Source: Campylobacteraceae bacterium (lineage in GTDB: Bacteria > Campylobacterota > Campylobacteria > Campylobacterales > Sulfurovaceae). Taken from it: a stretch of 54,292 nucleotides of DNA. Position 1 is the first letter of the stretch, and each line of letters begins with the position of its first letter. Positions 1-7,982 of this stretch are shown here, in pieces. The notes beneath the pieces were generated by a model that had not been told where the DNA came from, searched no databases, and saw only the letters and a program-made list of their open reading frames with translations. The stretch covers positions 1 to 54,292 of the forward strand of contig JALVWQ010000015.1 of assembly GCA_027034975.1 (NCBI GenBank), in the 5' to 3' direction. Position numbers and translations under genes: made by a program.

Positions 1-966
1 ACCGATATTCAAACTAATAAAGATGGTATCGCTACAAACAAGAATGATATTAGTACTAATAAAAGTGACATTGCAACAAATAAGAATGATATTAGTACAA
101 ACAAGAATGACATTGCAACCAACAAGAACGATATTCAAACTAACGCCGATAATATAACTACGAACTCTAGCCTATCTCTTAATGGAAATACTCTTAATAT
201 TAAAGAGAAAAAAGCTAATGGGCAAGAGGCTTCTAGTTTGGATCTTGATCTCTCTGGATTAGAGACAGATTTAGGAAAACAGAACAAAAACAGTATTGCT
301 GCAAATAGCAACGGTATTGAAACTAACAGATTAAACATTGCTGCAAATACACGCGGTATTGCAAAAAATAGAGCCGCTATTGCTGTAAACTCCCACCGTA
401 TCTCTCTTGTAGAGAATAGGGTAAAATATATCAATGTAAATGATTTTAGCTCAGCCATAGGCAAAGGTGCACAGGCAAATAGTCAACTCTCTATAGCACT
501 GGGGCATCAAAGCAGAGTCGAAAGAGGTGCCCAAGGTTCAGTAGCAATTGGAAATAATGCAAGAGTCAAAAAGGGTGCATCAAATGCAGTTGCACTTGGG
601 CAAGACTCAGTTGCTGATGAAGCAAATACACTCTCCGTAGGAAACAAAAATTTAAAACGCCGGATTACAAATGTAGCCGATGGTGTAAAGCCGTACGATG
701 CAGTAAATATGCGTCAATTCAATAGACTCGATAAAAAAGTAAATGGTGTTGCAGCGATGTCTGCAGCGATGTCTGCATTAACTCCAAACTATCGATCAAA
801 TAAAAATACTCAGCTTAGCCTTGGTATAGGAACCTATAAAGGCGAAACAGCTTTCGCAGTAGGTGCATTCCACTACTTTAGTAAAGATATCTTAGTCAAT
901 GCTGCAATTTCACACTCTAAGGCCTCCGGTACAGCTGCTAGAGCTGGTATCACTTGGGGGTTCTAA
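1..966 (+). CDS. YadA-like trimeric autotransporter adhesin, C-terminal part
   Basis: The reading frame is open from the first base, so the gene begins outside the window and only about 321 C-terminal residues are seen. In order: a coiled-coil stalk of heptads of the type DIATNKN; a second degenerate heptad stretch around 277-400; a YadA-head beta-roll (SIALG, SVAIGNNA, AVALGQDS, TLSVG); a neck motif (ITNVADG then AVNMRQF); and a membrane anchor ending in Gly-Phe. Such proteins are homotrimeric outer-membrane adhesins whose last ~70 residues form a 12-stranded pore. A TTG at 238 is in frame but is not the true start. Family call is firm; the ligand is unknown. Confidence 0.93.
   Translation, partial: TDIQTNKDGIATNKNDISTNKSDIATNKNDISTNKNDIATNKNDIQTNADNITTNSSLSLNGNTLNIKEKKANGQEASSLDLDLSGLETDLGKQNKNSIAANSNGIETNRLNIAANTRGIAKNRAAIAVNSHRISLVENRVKYINVNDFSSAIGKGAQANSQLSIALGHQSRVERGAQGSVAIGNNARVKKGASNAVALGQDSVADEANTLSVGNKNLKRRITNVADGVKPYDAVNMRQFNRLDKKVNGVAAMSAAMSALTPNYRSNKNTQLSLGIGTYKGETAFAVGAFHYFSKDILVNAAISHSKASGTAARAGITWGF
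4..171 (+). repeat. 21-bp tandem repeats encoding adhesin heptads
   Basis: Eight consecutive in-frame 21-base units begin at 4, 25, 46, 67, 88, 109, 130 and 151. Each encodes one heptad of consensus (D/G)I(A/S/Q)TN(K)(N/D/S). Isoleucine and the Thr-Asn pair recur at fixed heptad positions, as expected of a trimeric coiled-coil core. Units differ by synonymous and conservative changes, so the array is old but could still change length by recombination. It probably extends left of the window. Confidence 0.85.
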
Positions 967-967
967 C

Positions 968-996
968 AAAAAAGAGCTTTACTTACCCTCTTTTTT
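968..996. terminator. Bidirectional intrinsic terminator between adhesin and dnaQ-like gene
   Basis: AAAAAAGAG at 968-976 pairs with CTCTTTTTT at 988-996 around an 11-base loop. The U-rich run serves the + strand adhesin, and the A-run reads as U-run for the minus-strand gene, whose stop codon at 979 lies inside the hairpin. Placement between convergent genes supports the call. Confidence 0.65.
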
Positions 997-1767
997 CGCC
1001 TTTCGCTCCTTTTTGGTTGATTGCGAAAAGAGTATTAAATCATCTGTTGTTCTTACATAACTAGGTAAGTATTTTAAGCTCTCTTGCATAATTTTCATAG
1101 AAGCAACCGCATCACTATAGGCTCTATGATGATTTCCAATATCGATATTGAGTGTTTCGCAAAGTCCAGCTAGTCCATATTTAGGACTCTTTATTGTTCG
1201 TTTGGCAAGTTCAATTGTACAGAGCCTTATATTCCCAATACACCCTAACCCAAAGCGTTTCAGTGATGCACTTAAAAAGGTATAGTCAAAGCCAACATTA
1301 TGTGCAACAAAAACTGCATCACCCATAAACTCTCTTAGCATCATCAACGCCTCTTTACGGCTTGGTGCTCCTATTAGATCACTCGGTTCAATACCGGTAA
1401 GATCTATAATATTTTGCGGCAAATAGGCACAAAAGACAAATGTCTCTAACCTATCGATAATCTCCCCATTTTTTACCTTTACAGCACCAATCTCTATAAC
1501 TTGTGAGGTTCCTGGTTTTGAACCATTTGTCTCTATATCGACAATTACGAATTCTTGCTCTTTGTATAAAGTTCGCATCGGTTTATAGTAGTAGCCATTG
1601 ACTGTCTCTTCAATTGGGTAACCAGACGCCTGCAGTAAAAGAGCAATCGTTGGTCCATCTTCGCTAAGGGTTGTATACTTTCTGGCCATTGCAAAGAAGC
1701 TTTGGAAATCTATAAATCCATTATTTTTGCGAAAAGTTGACGTTAGTGGTTCAAAGAGACCTTGCAT
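979..1767 (-). CDS. DnaQ-family 3'-5' exonuclease (DNA polymerase III epsilon-like)
   Basis: 262-residue DEDDh exonuclease. ExoI is at D77/E79 (VDIETNG), ExoII at HNVGFD with D161, and ExoIII at H214/D219 (HRAYSD). These acidic residues bind two metal ions for 3'-end proofreading or RNA/DNA trimming. About 70 residues precede the nuclease core, a longer N-terminus than in a bare epsilon subunit. The start overlaps the end of trpF by 17 bp, so the two are translationally coupled downstream of rpe. It may be the replicative proofreading subunit or an accessory exonuclease; sequence alone does not decide, so no symbol is given. Confidence 0.85.
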   Translation of the reverse strand: MQGLFEPLTSTFRKNNGFIDFQSFFAMARKYTTLSEDGPTIALLLQASGYPIEETVNGYYYKPMRTLYKEQEFVIVDIETNGSKPGTSQVIEIGAVKVKNGEIIDRLETFVFCAYLPQNIIDLTGIEPSDLIGAPSRKEALMMLREFMGDAVFVAHNVGFDYTFLSASLKRFGLGCIGNIRLCTIELAKRTIKSPKYGLAGLCETLNIDIGNHHRAYSDAVASMKIMQESLKYLPSYVRTTDDLILFSQSTKKERKAKKEGK

Positions 1768-2338
1768 TTTCTATAAACTCTTTCACTTTTTGATAATCTT
1801 TTTTACCCTTAGATGCCTCGACGCCACTACTTACATCTACACCATAAAAACCGTACCCTTTTAGCGAATCTAAGTTGCCAGGTGTTAATCCTCCAGCAAT
1901 AATAATTTGAGAGCAATCAACACCATCAAACCACTCTAAATTAAGTTGCTTTCCACTCCCACCATATGCTTCGCAATATGCATCTACCAAACGATAACCA
2001 CTAAAGTTAAAAATATCCTCTCTCTGCTTTGCTCGAATTACTGGAAGTGCCTTGCACTCGAGAGAATCTATAAACTCTTGGCTTACATCAAAATGGATCT
2101 GAGCCAAATCGACACCACTTAAACTAAAACCCTCTTCAATTTCGGTTTTACTCTTATTTACAAAGAGCCCAACTTTAGTAATAAATGGCGGGAGTTTTTC
2201 GATTATTTGCGCACAATCTTCATAGCTAATATAACGAGGCGATTTCGCATAAAAGACAAATCCTAAAGCATCTGCTCCTGCTTCGCATGCATACATTGCA
2301 TCATCATAATTTGTAATGCCACAAATTTTTACTCTCAA
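1751..2338 (-). CDS. trpF: Phosphoribosylanthranilate isomerase
   Basis: 195 residues, usual length for monofunctional TrpF, a TIM barrel converting N-(5'-phosphoribosyl)anthranilate to the 1-deoxyribulose compound in tryptophan synthesis. The N-terminal motif KICGITN carries the general base Cys6. D119 in LVDAY fits the general acid, and IIIAGGLTPGN and GVDVSSGVE are the C-terminal phosphate-binding loops. It sits one base downstream of rpe and overlaps the exonuclease gene, away from any other trp gene, as is common in this phylum. Confidence 0.95.
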   Translation of the reverse strand: MRVKICGITNYDDAMYACEAGADALGFVFYAKSPRYISYEDCAQIIEKLPPFITKVGLFVNKSKTEIEEGFSLSGVDLAQIHFDVSQEFIDSLECKALPVIRAKQREDIFNFSGYRLVDAYCEAYGGSGKQLNLEWFDGVDCSQIIIAGGLTPGNLDSLKGYGFYGVDVSSGVEASKGKKDYQKVKEFIENARSL

Positions 2339-2339
2339 A

Positions 2340-2984
2340 TTATACCTTTAAGCTCTTAATTGCAGCGCCAACACCATCTTTATGTTTAAAAACATAGCTT
2401 CCTGCAACAACGATATCCACTCCAACCCTTTTAAGCTCCCCTACATTAACATCACTTACACCGCCATCAACCTCAATAAGGCACTCAGGATTTTTGCGAA
2501 GTACTAAATCTTTTAAACGCGCAGCTTTTTCAACAACATTTGGGATAAACTTTTGCCCACCAAATCCTGGATTGACACTCATTAAAAGTACCATATCAAG
2601 ATACTCTAAGAGATACTCTATAGATTCAATAGGCGTATGAGGATTAAGCACAACACAGGGGCGAATACCAAACTCTTTAATCTTATTTGCAACTCTATTT
2701 GCGTGTCGTTCACTCTCGATATGAAACGAGATAAACTCTGGTTTGAGTGGTGCAAAAAGATCGATAAAGAAGTTGTTATCCTCTACCATTAAGTGAATAT
2801 CTAAAGGCTTTGTTGCCACTTTAGCAACCGACTCTACAACTACAGGGCCAATCGTTAAATTTGGTACAAAGTGGCCATCCATAACATCTACATGAACAAA
2901 ATCACACCCTGCATCACAAATTGCAGCAACATCTCTGGCTAAATTACCAAAATCTGCCGAAAGTATACTTGGGGCTACCAGCAT
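2340..2984 (-). CDS. rpe: Ribulose-phosphate 3-epimerase
   Basis: 214-residue TIM-barrel enzyme interconverting ribulose-5-phosphate and xylulose-5-phosphate. Diagnostic motifs are APSILSADF at the N-terminus, HVDVMDGHFVPN (metal ligands and catalytic Asp), the second His in DIHLMVED, SVNPGFGGQKF, and EVDGGV near the end. It is the first gene of an rpe-trpF-exonuclease operon. Its product supplies tkt, encoded nearby on the same strand. Confidence 0.97.
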   Translation of the reverse strand: MLVAPSILSADFGNLARDVAAICDAGCDFVHVDVMDGHFVPNLTIGPVVVESVAKVATKPLDIHLMVEDNNFFIDLFAPLKPEFISFHIESERHANRVANKIKEFGIRPCVVLNPHTPIESIEYLLEYLDMVLLMSVNPGFGGQKFIPNVVEKAARLKDLVLRKNPECLIEVDGGVSDVNVGELKRVGVDIVVAGSYVFKHKDGVGAAIKSLKV

Positions 2985-3029
2985 CTAAACCCTTTCTCTT
3001 TCTCTATAAGTTAGAAAAACATCTATTGG

Positions 3030-3035
3030 ATTATA
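3030..3035 (-). promoter_or_regulatory. Probable -10 box for the rpe operon
   Basis: TATAAT on the minus strand lies 46 bases upstream of the rpe ATG, in an AT-rich stretch with no convincing -35 box, as is usual for sigma-70 promoters in Campylobacterota. The rest of the 260-base divergent gap (2985-3244) shows no gene, only AT-rich sequence and a weak ribosome-binding site (AAGGG) before the + strand gene. Confidence 0.55.
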
Positions 3036-3244
3036 TCGAAACTTGACTTCTATCTTTTCAATAGTTTAAATAAAGAGGAGGGCTTTTTTACAAATTGCCA
3101 TAAAATAGCCAAAAGAGACCTTTAATAAATGCGTTATTTTTATAGTGAATATTCCCAAAATATCTTCATTTTGTCATATTTCTTAGTGAAAAATCAAAAA
3201 TCTATTATCATTACTTAAAGAATATATTTTTAAAAGGGTATAAA

Positions 3245-4177
3245 ATGCAGAGATTACTTCTATCTATCATCTCTATTCTACTTTTAACTACTACTCTATA
3301 CGCAAAACAGATAGAAGATATTGCTTTCAAAGAGTACCAAAATAAAAACTATACAAAAGCTCTTAAGCTCTATACCGAAGCTGCAACAAAAAAGAGTCTC
3401 AAGTCTCTCTTAATGTTAGGGCTCTTTTTCGAAAAAGGTCTTGGTATTCATGCGGATAAGAAAAAAGCTATCAAGATCTATCGGCTTATTTTAAAAAGAA
3501 CAAGCAATATTAAAGAGCTTCTTAAAGATGAGAAGAAGAGCGAAATAACCATTACAGCACTCCAAAGATTATCTGCACTTACTCAAAATAGAAAGTATCT
3601 TCAATTGGCTAAAAAGATTACACAACTCAAAGAGCAGATAAAAAATAAAGAGCAGCCACTTTTTAACAGAGAGACATCAATCGTTGATGATTTCTTTATA
3701 CTTTGCCCTTTTGCGGCACTTGTTGCTCCTGAAGATAGAGAGGGTATAGAGAGTTTCGATTGTGCACTTTTTGAAAACTTTCCTAAAAGAATGGTACTTT
3801 TTATGAAACTTCGAAGATTACGATTTGAGCTCCTCAATACCCAGAAGAGAAACTTTGCACTCAAACTACAAAAACTCGATAGAAAAATAGCACAACTTAT
3901 AAAACCTATGCTTCAATTTCTCCAAAAAGAGGCTATAGAGTGTTATCAAAATAGTGAAACAAATAGCGATATCAAAATATGCGACTACGACTATCTACTT
4001 AAGAGCGATCCACTCCTCTTTGATAATGCAGCCTATAAGATGGAGCAAGCACTCAATAAAAAGAGTATGAAAGAGCATAAGTTGGATATTTTTGAGAAAA
4101 ATGACCTCATTAACAACTTAATTAAAAAAATTTCTCGCAATGAGTATGGCAAACCTTGGAGGAATATGATACAATAA
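3245..4177 (+). CDS. Exported Sel1/TPR-like protein of unknown function
   Basis: 310 residues with an N-terminal signal peptide (hydrophobic LLLSIISILLLTTTLYA, cleavage likely after YAK or nearby). Residues ~25-95 contain a Sel1/TPR-like pattern: FKEYQNKNYTKALKLYTEAA then LLMLGLFFEKGLG. The remainder is helical and charged, with four cysteines (CPF, DCALF, IECYQN, KICDYD) that could form disulfides in the periplasm. I do not recognise a named family. A ribosome-binding site AAAAGGG precedes the ATG. It is followed 18 bases later by the small zinc-ribbon gene. Confidence 0.75.
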   Translation: MQRLLLSIISILLLTTTLYAKQIEDIAFKEYQNKNYTKALKLYTEAATKKSLKSLLMLGLFFEKGLGIHADKKKAIKIYRLILKRTSNIKELLKDEKKSEITITALQRLSALTQNRKYLQLAKKITQLKEQIKNKEQPLFNRETSIVDDFFILCPFAALVAPEDREGIESFDCALFENFPKRMVLFMKLRRLRFELLNTQKRNFALKLQKLDRKIAQLIKPMLQFLQKEAIECYQNSETNSDIKICDYDYLLKSDPLLFDNAAYKMEQALNKKSMKEHKLDIFEKNDLINNLIKKISRNEYGKPWRNMIQ

Positions 4178-4195
4178 AGAGAAAAAGGAGAAACA

Positions 4196-4447
4196 ATCGA
4201 TCTTTTTACAGTTTTTCTAATTATATTTATCTTAGTTGCTTCTATTATTGGGTATACATACTACCTTAGAGAGAAAAACATTGAGTATTCACAAGCAAAC
4301 AATGGTCTCTGTCCAAAGTGCAAAAATAGAAGTATTGAGCTTGTCGATGTAAGAGGAAGTGGTTGCTCTCCAAAAATTGTTACCTATCGCTGCTATCACT
4401 GCGGTTACGAAAATAGTTTTACCCAATCCTCTAGCTGTTCATTATAG
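4196..4447 (+). CDS. Small membrane zinc-ribbon protein with apparent ATC start
   Basis: An open frame runs from the stop at 4175 to TAG at 4445 and has no in-frame ATG, GTG or TTG. A strong AAGGAG (4185-4190) sits five bases before an ATC at 4196, which would give 83 residues. Residues ~3-24 form one membrane helix. The rest holds CPKC (39-42) and CYHC (66-69), a two-knuckle zinc ribbon, and a Ser/Cys-rich tail. Codon use looks coding throughout. Either AUC is used as a rare start, as AUU is in infC of other bacteria, or a sequencing error hides an ATG. Confidence 0.7.
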   Translation: MDLFTVFLIIFILVASIIGYTYYLREKNIEYSQANNGLCPKCKNRSIELVDVRGSGCSPKIVTYRCYHCGYENSFTQSSSCSL

Positions 4448-4525
4448 TGCAACTTAGATTGCATAAAAAAAATAGATATTTTGCTATGGTGTATTAAAAG
4501 GAAAGAGTCATTTTAGGAGTATCAG

Positions 4526-5122
4526 ATGGTAGAGTTAAACAAAGAGAGAATAGAGATACTTTTAAAAATTGCTAAAGAAAGCATTCAAGAGGCCGTAACA
4601 GGAGAAAAAATTATCAATAAAAATAAGCTTATCGAGAAATTTCCATGGCTTCAAGAGAAAGGAGCTGTTTTTGTGACAATTAATAAAGAGCACCATCTGC
4701 GTGGCTGTATAGGTTCTATTATTGCTCATCGAACTCTTTTAGAAGATTTAATAGAGAATGCTAAATCTGCAGCCTTAAGAGATCCTCGCTTTAAACCACT
4801 TCAAAGAGAGGAGCTTCAAGATATTGAAATTGAGATTTCAATTTTGACTCCACCAAAAGAGTTACCATACAAAGATAGTGCAGATCTAAAACAGAAGATT
4901 AAAAAAGGGAGAGATGGGGTTATTATAAGCTATAATGGTTATCAAGCCACCTATCTTCCCTCTGTTTGGGAGCAGTTGGATAGTTTTGAGCATTTCTTTA
5001 CAACTTTATGCCAAAAAGCAGGGCTTCCTAGCAACTGTTTAGATCTCCACCCAACTATCTACACTTATAGAGCAATCAAAATTAAAGAAGAGCCTCCTCA
5101 AAGGGGATATAGTGAAAAATAA
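4526..5122 (+). CDS. AMMECR1-domain protein (AmmeMemoRadiSam system protein A)
   Basis: 198 residues covering a full AMMECR1 domain. The family hallmark LRGCIGS is at 58-64, followed by AALRDPRFKPL and ISILTPP blocks. The biochemical role of bacterial AMMECR1 proteins is unsettled; they are usually encoded with a MEMO-like protein and a radical SAM enzyme. Here the MEMO partner follows with an 11-bp overlap, but no radical SAM gene is adjacent. The ATG at 4526 has an AGGAG site about six bases upstream. Confidence 0.9.
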   Translation: MVELNKERIEILLKIAKESIQEAVTGEKIINKNKLIEKFPWLQEKGAVFVTINKEHHLRGCIGSIIAHRTLLEDLIENAKSAALRDPRFKPLQREELQDIEIEISILTPPKELPYKDSADLKQKIKKGRDGVIISYNGYQATYLPSVWEQLDSFEHFFTTLCQKAGLPSNCLDLHPTIYTYRAIKIKEEPPQRGYSEK

Positions 5123-5927
5123 GAGTATTCGCAAAGCCTATAATGCTGGTCGCTACTACCCTGGTTCAAAAGAGGAGATAGAGAAGTTTTTTACACTCTT
5201 TAACCACTCTCTTGAACAAGCAGAAGATAGCAAAGAGCGACTCTCTATCAATCCACAAGCAGTTATAGCTCCACATGGAGAGTACTATCTCAGTGGATTT
5301 ACAGCAAATATTGCCCATCGACTTTTAGCAAAAAGAAGAGTAAAAAGAGTTGTTGTAATTGCTGCAGCAGAGAATATTCCTTTTAAAGGGGTAGCTACTG
5401 TCGATTTCGAATATTACGAAACCCCACTAGGAGAACTAAAAGTTGATCGAGACTATCTTGGTGTAATCGCAACACATTTTCCTATTACTCTTATAGAAAG
5501 TGGCTATAAACAGGAGTATAAAACAGAGATACAGATGCCTTTTATTGCACACTACCAGCCAGAGGTAGAAGTGATAGAGCTACTCTACAATGATTCCAGC
5601 CCAAAACTACTTGAAGAGTTACTCTATTGGCTACTCGAAGACAGTTTAACATCTATAGTTCTTAGCAGTAACCTTAGTCAAAATGTTTCTGAAAAACTTG
5701 GCAATACCCTCGACACATTTGCAATAAATGCCATTGCACACCAAAATATCTCGATGTTTCATGAGGCAGAAGCAAGTAGTAAAGAAGGTATAGAAGCTCT
5801 CTTAAAAAGTACCCATAATCTCAATTTATCAAGCCATATACTTGATTACCGAACATCAACAGATGTTACAGGCAATCCAGAAGAGTGCACCGGTTACACC
5901 AGTGCCGCTTTTTGTAAAGTAGAGTAA
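5112..5927 (+). CDS. MEMO-like protein (AmmeMemoRadiSam system protein B), altered active site
   Basis: 271 residues, GTG start inside the AMMECR1 gene after GGGG-rich ribosome-binding sequence. The MEMO fold is recognised by RYYPGSKEEI, IAPHGEYYLSG (H55 retained), YETPLGELKVD, EIQMPF and the C-terminal GYTSAAF. The family is related to LigB dioxygenases. The usual GPSHH or GPNH stretch is AAAEN here (E87 where the second His is expected), and SSD..H reads SSNLSQN. Three of the expected ligand residues are therefore changed. Membership is clear; retained catalytic or metal-binding function is doubtful. Confidence 0.88.
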   Translation: MKNKSIRKAYNAGRYYPGSKEEIEKFFTLFNHSLEQAEDSKERLSINPQAVIAPHGEYYLSGFTANIAHRLLAKRRVKRVVVIAAAENIPFKGVATVDFEYYETPLGELKVDRDYLGVIATHFPITLIESGYKQEYKTEIQMPFIAHYQPEVEVIELLYNDSSPKLLEELLYWLLEDSLTSIVLSSNLSQNVSEKLGNTLDTFAINAIAHQNISMFHEAEASSKEGIEALLKSTHNLNLSSHILDYRTSTDVTGNPEECTGYTSAAFCKVE

Positions 5928-5946
5928 TTTTACTCTCCTTGGACTA

Positions 5947-7923
5947 CTAAAGAGTACAACCATCAATTGTAACTTCTTGATTTTCAACCCCAACAAGTTG
6001 GCATACTCTTGCTTTAATATTAGCAATTGTAAATCCAAACTTCTCAAAAAGTTTATTTGCAGGAGCAGAAGCGCCAAAGCCTTCCATTCCTAAAACATCA
6101 TCAGCATATTTATAGAGCTCTAAACCTCTTGCTGCCTCTACTGCTAATACCTTTGTTTGTGGGTCTATTACGCTCTTTTTGTACTCACTTGGTTGCTCAT
6201 CAAACAGGTCAAAACAGGGCAAAGATACTACATTTGCCTTTATCCCCATCTTCTCAAGATAGCATGCAGCTTTAAGTGATGGCATCAACTCACTACCACT
6301 AGCCATAATTGTAACTGTTGCACCCTCTCTTTTCTTGACAATATAAGCACCCTTGCTTACTTCGCCAAAATCTCTTTTTGGTTTAAGGGTTTTTAACTTT
6401 TGACGGCTCAAAACAAATGCACTTGGAGCATCAAGGTTAAGTGCTGCCTTCCAAGCCTCTACATTCTCTGTTGCATCTGCAGGTCTCCATACATAAAAAT
6501 TTGGAAGTGCCCTAAATTGTCCTAAATGCTCAATTGGCTCATGGGTTGGTCCATCTTCACCAACACCAATACTATCATGTGTCCAGATAAAATAGTTCTT
6601 AATCTTTGTTAATGCTGCCACTCTCGCTGCCGGCTTAAGATAGTCGCTAAAGACAAAGAATGTTGCATTAAATGGAATAATTGTCCCATAAAGAGCCATT
6701 GCATTAGTAATTGCTGCCATAGAGTGCTCTCGTATACCAAAGTGGATATTTTTCCCTTTAGGGAAGTCACCTAAATCTTTGAGCGTTGTCTTATTTGATG
6801 GTGCTAAATCGGCACTTCCACCTAAGAAACCAGGCACAGCCTTTGCTATTGCATTTAGTATCTGCCCATTACTATCGCGTGTAGCCATCTCTTTAGAGTC
6901 ACTAAAGTTGGGCCACTCAATCTTGCTAAAGTCTGGATTCAAGAGTCTCTCAAGTGCCTCGTTCTGCTCCGAGAGAGGTGCTTGTTTTTGTAGATGAATC
7001 CATGCCTTCTCAGCCTCTTCACCTCGAGGAAGAGCCTCTCTAAATGCTGCTAAGACATCATCTGGAATATAGAACTTCTTATCTTTAGGGAAACCATACT
7101 TCGCTTTCGCCTCTTCAATGATCTTTTCACCAAGAGGAGCACCATGTGTCTCATGACTCCCCTCTAGCTCCATAGCCCCTCGACCAATAATTGTATTTGC
7201 AATAATGATTGTCGGCTTTGTAGCAGATTTTGCTTTTGTTAAAGCTTTATCTACCTCCTCATAGCAGTGTCCATTTACCTTAATAACATCCCAATCTTGA
7301 GCCTTAAACCTTGTCTCTATATCCTCTGCCCAAGCAATTGTTGTATCACCCTCGATTGTGATATGGTTGCTATCGTAAATCAATATTAGATCTTTCAGCT
7401 TCAATCTTCCAGCAAGAGAACACGCTTCATAACTTATCCCCTCTTGCAAGTCGCCATCACCACAAAAGCAGTAGACTTTATGGTCGATAATCTCACAAGT
7501 TTCGCTATTTACCTTATTGGCTGTCCACTCTTTTGCCATCGCAAAACCAACAGCATTTGCTACACCCTGCCCTAAAGGACCTGTTGTAATCTCTACACCA
7601 TCAGTATGCCCAAACTCAGGATGCCCAGGTGTTTTGGAACCTAACTGACGAAACTCTTTGAGATCCTCTAAACTTACATCGTATCCCCATAGGTGCAACA
7701 AAGAGTAGACAAGTGCAGATGCGTGCCCACCAGAAAACACCAATCTATCTCTATTAAGCCACTTTGGATTCTTAGGGTTATGCTTAAGATGTTTACTTAA
7801 AACTACTGCAATATCAGCCAAGCCCATTGGAGCCCCTGGGTGCCCACTATTAGCTTTCTGAATCATATCCGCAGCTAAAAATCTAATTGTATTTGCCATC
7901 TTCTTCTCTAGCTCATATGCCAT
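5947..7923 (-). CDS. tkt: Transketolase
   Basis: 658 residues, full length. It transfers two-carbon ketol units in the pentose phosphate pathway using thiamine diphosphate. Motifs: SGHPGAPMG at ~27-35, H68 in GGHAS, GPLGQG, the ThDP-binding GDGDLQEG at ~155-162, and HDSIGVGEDGPTHEP in the pyrimidine domain. I chose ATG at 7923 rather than the adjacent upstream TTG because AAAGG lies six bases before it. It lies downstream of ispA, a pairing known from Campylobacter. It converges on the MEMO gene across a 19-base gap. Confidence 0.97.
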   Translation of the reverse strand: MAYELEKKMANTIRFLAADMIQKANSGHPGAPMGLADIAVVLSKHLKHNPKNPKWLNRDRLVFSGGHASALVYSLLHLWGYDVSLEDLKEFRQLGSKTPGHPEFGHTDGVEITTGPLGQGVANAVGFAMAKEWTANKVNSETCEIIDHKVYCFCGDGDLQEGISYEACSLAGRLKLKDLILIYDSNHITIEGDTTIAWAEDIETRFKAQDWDVIKVNGHCYEEVDKALTKAKSATKPTIIIANTIIGRGAMELEGSHETHGAPLGEKIIEEAKAKYGFPKDKKFYIPDDVLAAFREALPRGEEAEKAWIHLQKQAPLSEQNEALERLLNPDFSKIEWPNFSDSKEMATRDSNGQILNAIAKAVPGFLGGSADLAPSNKTTLKDLGDFPKGKNIHFGIREHSMAAITNAMALYGTIIPFNATFFVFSDYLKPAARVAALTKIKNYFIWTHDSIGVGEDGPTHEPIEHLGQFRALPNFYVWRPADATENVEAWKAALNLDAPSAFVLSRQKLKTLKPKRDFGEVSKGAYIVKKREGATVTIMASGSELMPSLKAACYLEKMGIKANVVSLPCFDLFDEQPSEYKKSVIDPQTKVLAVEAARGLELYKYADDVLGMEGFGASAPANKLFEKFGFTIANIKARVCQLVGVENQEVTIDGCTL

Positions 7924-7982
7924 CAATAAACCTTTATAAAAATTTAAATCCGAACCCTACGCATAGGGCTCTCATTTAAACT

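Noticed and set aside
4-171. Tandem repeats considered as a CRISPR array
   Set aside because: Units are contiguous 21-mers in frame with a coding sequence and have no spacers.
135-464. 109-codon minus-strand ORF opposite the adhesin
   Set aside because: It lies wholly antisense to the repeat stalk; the + frame has clear YadA motifs and the minus frame has none.
7924-7982. Small hairpin CCCTA/TAGGG between ispA and tkt considered as a terminator
   Set aside because: Only five pairs and no adjacent T-run on the minus strand; too weak to call.
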